Of a stretch of DNA of 42,534 nucleotides, positions 38,673-42,534 are shown piece after piece. The DNA lies in the NCBI GenBank assembly GCA_937893125.1, contig CALBHW010000004.1, positions 1 through 42,534 of the forward strand. Direction: 5' to 3'. Position 1 is the first letter of the stretch; every line of letters starts with the position of its first letter. Source of the stretch: an uncultured Clostridia bacterium (GTDB taxonomy: Bacteria > Bacillota > Clostridia > Christensenellales > UBA1242). The translations under genes were made by a program, and so were the position numbers. The notes beneath the pieces were generated by a model that saw only the letters and a program-made list of their open reading frames with translations, was not told the DNA's origin and searched no databases.

Positions 38673-38709
38673 AAAAAACTCCTAGGGCGACATACCATAG
38701 GAGTTTTTT
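38673..38709. terminator. Bidirectional terminator between the DUF1540-like gene and rplL
   Basis: Perfect 12-bp stem AAAAAACTCCTA/TAGGAGTTTTTT with a 13-nt loop, giving a T-run on both strands. Confidence 0.9.
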
Positions 38710-38747
38710 GTGTTTTAAAACAAATGCGTAACAAGTTGTTTTATCAC

Positions 38748-38814
38748 AAGTTTGAATAACTATCAGTTTCGTAGGAATACCAGTCCCGACTCAACTTCCG
38801 ATAATATTCAACTT
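38748..38814. repeat. Structured repeat element, copy B
   Basis: Complete copy of the element at the window start, sharing 22 identical bases (38786-38807). Read on the minus strand it folds into one long hairpin: outer TTGAATA/TATTCAA, then TATC/GATA, AGTT/AACT and a GGGA/TTCC apical stem, with conserved unpaired GGA and GAGTC segments. It lies in the 3' untranslated region of rplL, about 40 nt before the terminator. No known RNA family was recognised. Confidence 0.6.
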
Positions 38815-38845
38815 TACATTGTTCTATGTTCTAAAAAATGTTCAA

Positions 38846-39211
38846 TTACTTCAATTCGACAGTTGCGCCAGCTTCTTTGAACTTTGCTTCAAGTTCTTTA
38901 GCAAGTTCAACTGGAACATTTTCTTTGATTGTTGATGGAGCACCGTCAACAAGAGCTTTTGCTTCGCTAAGTCCAAGTCCTGTTGCTTCACGAGCGACTT
39001 TAATGACTGGAATCTTATTTGGTCCGACTTCTTTAAGGACAATAGTAAATTCCGTCTTTTCTTCAGCCTTAGGTGCGTCTCCGCCAGCAGGTGCAGCAGC
39101 GACAACAGCAGCAGCGCTTACTCCAAATTCTTCTTCAAGTTTTTTTACAAGTTCACTAACTTCAATAAGTGAAAGTTTTTTGATTTCTTCAACTATGTTT
39201 TCAATAGCCAT
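38846..39211 (-). CDS. rplL: 50S ribosomal protein L7/L12
   Basis: L7/L12 forms the flexible stalk that recruits translation GTPases; several dimers bind one L10. The N-terminal dimerisation helix pair (IVEEIKKLSLIEVSELVKKLEEEFGV) is followed by an Ala/Pro/Gly hinge (about residues 38-50) and the C-terminal domain (KTEFTIVLKEVGPNKIPVIKVAREATGLGLSEAKALVDG). Length 121 is normal. AAGGAG precedes the ATG. It follows rplJ after 158 nt, a spacer with four small hairpins. Confidence 0.98.
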   Translation of the reverse strand: MAIENIVEEIKKLSLIEVSELVKKLEEEFGVSAAAVVAAAPAGGDAPKAEEKTEFTIVLKEVGPNKIPVIKVAREATGLGLSEAKALVDGAPSTIKENVPVELAKELEAKFKEAGATVELK

Positions 39212-39267
39212 TTTAATTTTTCTCCTTTAAATTTTTTATTATTTTTTGCCATAACAGGCCTTAATTT

Positions 39268-39354
39268 TGAGTTTAACTCATTTTTTTGCGTTTAAAACGC
39301 TTTTTGGACCTTTTTCTTATAAAGGTCAATTTTAAATTGACATTATTTTGTCAA
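39268..39354 (-). promoter_or_regulatory. Hairpin-rich rplJ-rplL spacer
   Basis: Four small inverted repeats in a row: TTGACA/TGTCAA (39337-39354), GACCTTT/AAAGGTC (39307-39327), GCGTTT/AAACGC (39288-39300) and TGAGTT/AACTCA (39268-39280). They may affect mRNA processing or stability and so the L12:L10 ratio. Confidence 0.45.
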
Positions 39355-39369
39355 CTCACTAAATTGCAA

Positions 39370-39861
39370 TTACGCTTCCTTTTTTGCAATTGCGTCAAGC
39401 GTACGAGCAAGATGCGAAATAGGTGCATTGAGCAAGCAGAGAAGTTGAGAGATAAGCACTTCTTTTGAAGGTATCTTTGAAAGTTGTTCAACCTTTGCGC
39501 TGTCAACGACTTCGCCATTGATGATTCCGAATTTTGCTTCAAGGCAAGGAACAGTTTTCTTTGCTTTAAAGAGAATTCCAGGTGCGGTCACTTCGTCTTT
39601 CCCGAAAGCAACTGATGTTGCGCCTTCAAGACAAGTTGGTTCATAACCAGTAACACCAAGTTCATCAAGTGCGATTTTGATAAGTCTGTTTTTGTAGATT
39701 TTGTATTCGACATCATTTTCTCTAAAACTCTTTCTAAGATTTGTGTCTTGTTCGACATTGATGCCTTGATAGCCGACAAAAACGACTCCCTTTGCGTTGT
39801 TGTATTTTGATTTGATTTCTTCAACAATCGCTCTTTTTGATTCCAAAACTTCTTTTGACAT
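39370..39861 (-). CDS. rplJ: 50S ribosomal protein L10
   Basis: L10 anchors the L7/L12 stalk to 23S rRNA and, with L12, represses its own operon through the leader. The sequence shows KRAIVEEIKSKYNNAKGVVFVGYQGI, DVEYKIYKNRLIKIALDELG and the C-terminal L12-binding helix around 130-163 (ISQLLCLLNAPISHLARTLDAIA). Length 163 is normal. GGAGG lies 5 nt before the ATG. rplK and rplA are not adjacent; a dedicated promoter and leader precede it. Confidence 0.97.
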   Translation of the reverse strand: MSKEVLESKRAIVEEIKSKYNNAKGVVFVGYQGINVEQDTNLRKSFRENDVEYKIYKNRLIKIALDELGVTGYEPTCLEGATSVAFGKDEVTAPGILFKAKKTVPCLEAKFGIINGEVVDSAKVEQLSKIPSKEVLISQLLCLLNAPISHLARTLDAIAKKEA

Positions 39862-39892
39862 TGTTTCCTCCTTTTTCTAAACTTTTTTTTAA

Positions 39893-40042
39893 AAAAAATG
39901 TTTAAAAAAAACCTTGGTACTAAAAGTAAGTACAAGGTTTCGGAGTCAAAAGCCGTTACCCTTATCCTTACCTCGGCAAGCCTTTAAAAAAGTTACGATT
40001 TCTCACTTGCTGTCTTAAGTAAAACTAAGGTTTTATTAAAAC
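39893..40042 (-). ncRNA. Ribosomal protein L10 leader
   Basis: The minus-strand transcript between the promoter and rplJ carries AAGACAGCAAG (complement of 40006-40017) and CTTGCCGAGG (complement of 39971-39980), the paired signature of the L10 leader. GCAAG and CTTGC form the expected stem. Binding of the L10(L12) complex is known to control such leaders. An attenuator hairpin follows. Confidence 0.85.
39904..39939 (-). terminator. Attenuator in the L10 leader
   Basis: Minus-strand AACCTTGTAC pairs with GTACCAAGGTT (one bulged C) and is followed by eight T residues, 40 nt before rplJ. Probably the regulated terminator of the leader. Confidence 0.8.
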
Positions 40043-40048
40043 AATAAT

Positions 40049-40076
40049 ATTATATACGATTTCGCTACTTTGTCAA
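40049..40076 (-). promoter_or_regulatory. Promoter of rplJ-rplL
   Basis: Consensus-perfect TTGACA (40071-40076) and TATAAT (40049-40054) with 16 nt between. Predicted start near 40042. Confidence 0.9.
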
Positions 40077-40163
40077 CACTTTTAATGACTTTATTTTAAA
40101 ATAGCACAATTTTTGTTTACCACACGCCGACTGCCTTTTTTTTAGTTATTTTAGTTTAAAATA

Positions 40164-40202
40164 AAAAACTCCACTTTATCAAGCGTCAAAAGTAGAGTTT
40201 TT
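40164..40202 (-). terminator. Terminator of the HAD hydrolase gene
   Basis: AAAAACTC/GAGTTTTT stem with inner ACTTT/AAAGT pairs and an 11-nt loop, about 18 nt after the stop codon. Confidence 0.8.
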
Positions 40203-40219
40203 CTTATTTTTGCATTCTT

Positions 40220-40849
40220 TTAATTTAAAATCAAATCATCGTCTTCGACTTTATTTTCAAGCGGTTTTTCCTTTATCAACTTATTACTTTCAATATCCCA
40301 AAGAAAAACTTGTTCTTTTTTTACTTTATAGGCTTTTTTACACATTTTTAGCATCGGAATATCACTTTTAGAGTCGGAAAAACCATTTTCAAACTCATTA
40401 TAGCCAAGTTCTTTTAACCTTTTAACCTTTTCTTCACCCTTACAATTTTCGCCAACAATTTTTTGACTTTCAATGTCATATTCAGTGCAAACAAGTTTTG
40501 CATTTTTATTTATTCGCGCCACAATATTTTCAAGCAAGAACCGTGGGCTAGCCGAGCAAACAACGTCCCCACGCTTTCTTTTTTCAAAGTACCAGTAGTT
40601 AATATTAAAAAATTCGTTATCCCAAAATTCTTCGACCGTTTTTTCAATGTCAGGCACAAATTTTGTAAAAGAAAAGAACTTTTCCTTAAACTTTTTTAAT
40701 GAAACGACTCTAATTCCACGCAAAAAGCCCCAAAAGACAACCTTAAAAATATGAAAAAAGTGTTTTTTGTTCCTTTTCAAACAAAAAAAATAGAATTTTC
40801 GCGTACTTTCGTGCAAATATATCGTTTTATCAAAGTCATACACATTCAT
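40220..40849 (-). CDS. HAD-superfamily hydrolase (HAD-IB like)
   Basis: A 209-residue phosphatase-like protein. Motif I is YDFDKT (Asp5 nucleophile, Asp7), motif II is Ser99 in VCSASPR, motif III is probably Lys141, and motif IV is GFSDSKSDIPML with Asp159 and Asp163. A helical cap insert with many aromatic and basic residues spans about 12-90, including a hydrophobic stretch near 30-45 that might touch the membrane. The substrate is unknown. It lies 51 nt after cysS on the same strand but has its own promoter whose -10 box ends 6 nt before the ATG, with no Shine-Dalgarno site, so the mRNA is predicted to be leaderless. Confidence 0.85.
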   Translation of the reverse strand: MNVYDFDKTIYLHESTRKFYFFCLKRNKKHFFHIFKVVFWGFLRGIRVVSLKKFKEKFFSFTKFVPDIEKTVEEFWDNEFFNINYWYFEKRKRGDVVCSASPRFLLENIVARINKNAKLVCTEYDIESQKIVGENCKGEEKVKRLKELGYNEFENGFSDSKSDIPMLKMCKKAYKVKKEQVFLWDIESNKLIKEKPLENKVEDDDLILN

Positions 40850-40855
40850 AAGTAT

Positions 40856-40883
40856 ATTATATCACATTTATTTAAAATTTCAA
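40856..40883 (-). promoter_or_regulatory. Leaderless promoter of the HAD hydrolase gene
   Basis: Minus-strand TTGAAA (40878-40883), 16 nt, TATAAT (40856-40861), then six bases and the ATG at 40849. No ribosome-binding site is present. Confidence 0.7.
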
Positions 40884-40900
40884 AGTTTTTTAGAACGACT

Positions 40901-42310
40901 TTACGCTTTAACTGCGGTTGTGCCGTCTTTACTGTCAACAAGCCTTATCCCGCGCGATAAAAGGTCATCTCTTATTTTATCAGCAGTTGCAAAATCTCTA
41001 TTTTTCTTCGCTTGTGCACGCTTTTCAATTAAAGTCGCGAGTTCGTCCGCGTCAATGCCCAAATCTTCGTTTTCGCTTGTTTTTTCATCTTTTTGCATGA
41101 GGCCTAGCGACAAAACTTTGTCAAAATCACCTACAAGCGCATGTTTTGTTTTGCCGTTTAATTCTCCGTCTTTTAAAACATCATACAAAATTGTAAGCGC
41201 AAGAGATGTGTTCAAATCATTTGCAAGTGCGTCTTTAAAGGTCGTCACATATTTATCAAAACTTTCTTTTTGAAGGTCGCCTTCGTTTGTCAAATTTGAT
41301 ATTTTTTGTTTTAACTTTTTATATGCACTTTTTGCGTTATCTAAAATGTCATACGAGAACAAGAGTTGCTTTCTATAATGGGACTGCAAGCAGAAAAATC
41401 TATATTCGAGTGGACTATAACCCTTGCTTTCAAGGAGCGAAACAGTCAAAAACTCGCCCTTTGACTTGCTCATTTTGCCCGAATTTGTGATAAGATGCTC
41501 AACATGGAACCAATATTTGCACCATTTATGCCCAACAAAACTCTCAGTTTGCGCAATTTCGTTTGTGTGATGTGGAAATTTATTGTCAACGCCACCGCAG
41601 TGAATGTCAAGATATTCGCCAAGATATTTATAGGAAATTCCCGAGCACTCAATATGCCAGCCAGGGTATCCAACACCCCAAGGACTATCCCATTTTAACG
41701 CTTGATTTTCAAATTTTGATTTAGTAAACCACAAAACAAAGTCGTTTTTGTTGCGTTTTCCCTCATCCTCTTCCACGCTATCACGCACACCAACCATCAT
41801 ATCGTCCTTGTTTTGCTCGCCAAAACGGTGGTAATTTGATAGTTTACTCGTGTCAAAATAAACATTTCCGTGGCTAATATAGCCATAGCCTTTTTCAAGC
41901 AAGGTCGAAATGATTTTGATATACTCGTCAATACACTTCGTCGCAGGAATAACAATTTCAGGCCACTTTATGTTAAGTTTCTCGCAGTCGGACTTAAAGG
42001 CGTTCGTGTACATTTCCGCAATTTCGAGAACGCTCTTATGCTCCCTTTTAGCGCCCATTAACATTTTGTCTTCGCCGTCATCGCTATCGCCCGACAAATG
42101 CCCAACATCTGTAATATTCATCGCACGCGTAACATCGTAGTCTAAATATCTAAGCGCCTTTTCAAGCACATCTTCCATAATATACGAACGGAGATTCCCA
42201 ATATGTGCAAAATGATAAACGGTTGGCCCGCAAGTGTACATTTTGACAACATTCCCATTATATGGCACAAACTCTTCTACTCTTCTACTCTCCGAATTAT
42301 ATAATTTCAT
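40901..42310 (-). CDS. cysS: Cysteinyl-tRNA synthetase
   Basis: Charges tRNA-Cys with cysteine. The class I HIGH motif is HIGN at residues 36-39 (TVYHFAHIGNLRS), and KMSKS is at 279-283. The zinc ligands that select cysteine are Cys27, Cys222 (WHIECSGIS), His247 or His248 (PHHTNE) and Glu251. Length 469 is normal and the C-terminal domain (about 380-465) is complete. AAGGAG lies before the ATG. No mrnC or trmH/yacO gene follows, unlike B. subtilis; a HAD gene does. The leader contains a short ORF whose stop touches the cysS ribosome-binding site. Confidence 0.97.
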   Translation of the reverse strand: MKLYNSESRRVEEFVPYNGNVVKMYTCGPTVYHFAHIGNLRSYIMEDVLEKALRYLDYDVTRAMNITDVGHLSGDSDDGEDKMLMGAKREHKSVLEIAEMYTNAFKSDCEKLNIKWPEIVIPATKCIDEYIKIISTLLEKGYGYISHGNVYFDTSKLSNYHRFGEQNKDDMMVGVRDSVEEDEGKRNKNDFVLWFTKSKFENQALKWDSPWGVGYPGWHIECSGISYKYLGEYLDIHCGGVDNKFPHHTNEIAQTESFVGHKWCKYWFHVEHLITNSGKMSKSKGEFLTVSLLESKGYSPLEYRFFCLQSHYRKQLLFSYDILDNAKSAYKKLKQKISNLTNEGDLQKESFDKYVTTFKDALANDLNTSLALTILYDVLKDGELNGKTKHALVGDFDKVLSLGLMQKDEKTSENEDLGIDADELATLIEKRAQAKKNRDFATADKIRDDLLSRGIRLVDSKDGTTAVKA

Positions 42311-42319
42311 TTTTTCTCC

Positions 42320-42400
42320 TTAATTTTTGCAAAACACGCCCAGCATTGCATTTGTAATCATAAAAAAATACAACGCCAGTTTTAGCCCACCCTTTCTCAT
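42320..42400 (-). CDS. Possible 26-residue leader peptide of cysS
   Basis: An ORF of 27 codons inside the cysS leader. The predicted peptide starts MRKGGLKLALYFF and ends GVFCKN: basic start, hydrophobic middle, and a single Cys codon three codons before the stop. The TAA stop lies directly before GGAG of cysS, so its translation could affect cysS initiation. There is no Shine-Dalgarno site before its ATG, which makes its expression uncertain. Confidence 0.35.
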   Translation of the reverse strand: MRKGGLKLALYFFMITNAMLGVFCKN

Positions 42401-42421
42401 AAAAGCGAAACTATTACTAGT

Positions 42422-42450
42422 ATTGTATTCTTTTTTCACCATTTTGTCAA
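42422..42450 (-). promoter_or_regulatory. Promoter of cysS
   Basis: Minus-strand TTGACA (42445-42450), 17 nt, TACAAT (42422-42427). Predicted start near 42415 with a leader of about 105 nt. Confidence 0.8.
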
Positions 42451-42534
42451 AAGTATATACATATAAAAGATGTGTATACCTAAAAAACATATTTACTTAA
42501 TAAAAAAGCTATTCCATATCATACTTTGGTTGCC

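Noticed and set aside
38748..38814. Hammerhead ribozyme, because CTGAT follows an AAA or GAGA segment
   Set aside because: The required CTGANGA core and the GAAA partner are missing in both copies, and no three-way junction forms.
42311..42421. T-box riboswitch in front of cysS, because the leader contains AGGGTGG
   Set aside because: The leader is only about 105 nt, and the rest of the T-box antiterminator, the specifier stem and a terminator are absent.

Overview
The window is AT-rich bacterial chromosome and reads as a low-GC Clostridia/Firmicutes-type genome. Grounds: the canonical Gram-positive order of the ribosomal superoperon, the zinc-ribbon form of S14, AddAB (not RecBCD) recombination nuclease, a SipW-type signal peptidase beside small secreted proteins, a YugP-type protease, DUF1858 and DUF1540 proteins, and strong AGGAG ribosome-binding sites. 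No tRNA, rRNA, insertion sequence or CRISPR array was seen. No phylogenetic search was possible, so a finer assignment is not supported.

Layout. 1-70 holds one copy of a repeated, foldable element cut by the window edge. 71-516 is a lone HicB-like gene with its promoter. 654-17037 is one minus-strand ribosomal superoperon, rpsJ-rplCDWB-rpsS-rplV-rpsC-rplP-rpmC-rpsQ-rplNXE-rpsZ-rpsH-rplFR-rpsE-rpmD-rplO-secY-adk-map-(KOW protein)-infA-rpmJ-rpsMKD-rpoA-rplQ. It has a strong promoter and a 195-nt structured leader in front of rpsJ, and a good terminator after rplQ. Several starts were moved to downstream ATGs that have proper ribosome-binding sites (rpmD, rplF, rpsH, rpsE). rpmJ (37 aa) was found by reading the gap between infA and rpsM.

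17367-20740 holds small plus-strand genes (a DUF1858 redox-disulfide protein, a Cys-rich DUF1540-like protein), an SPFH/zinc-ribbon protein on the minus strand, and a divergent PRC-barrel protein. 20704-30528 is a minus-strand cluster: a small coiled-coil protein, addB, addA, and an 845-aa membrane protein. The last has MotA/TolQ/ExbB-like topology with a very long coiled-coil, Gln/Asn-rich and Arg/Asp/Glu-rich tail. 30640-32554 has an unrecognised 321-aa protein and a YugP-like zinc protease preceded by three 38-bp repeats. 32690-37102 is a secretion locus: two tandem paralogous secreted proteins, a type II membrane protein with an extracytoplasmic domain, and a SipW-like signal peptidase translationally coupled to it. 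37729-40076 holds rplI, a two-module DUF1540-like gene, and rplJ-rplL with a recognisable L10 leader and attenuator. 40164-42450 holds a HAD hydrolase and cysS.

Most noteworthy: (i) three unrelated genes (addB, the SPFH gene and the HAD gene) lack a Shine-Dalgarno sequence and have a sigma-A -10 box ending exactly 6 nt before the ATG with a well-placed -35, which predicts leaderless mRNAs; (ii) a conserved structured element occurs twice, 3' of two minus-strand genes, with base changes that keep pairing; (iii) the MotA/ExbB-like protein has an exceptional cytoplasmic tail and no visible MotB/ExbD partner; (iv) the SipW/TasA-like locus with its long leader; (v) 38-nt-periodic repeats upstream of the YugP-like gene; (vi) a 26-codon ORF in the cysS leader whose stop abuts the cysS ribosome-binding site.
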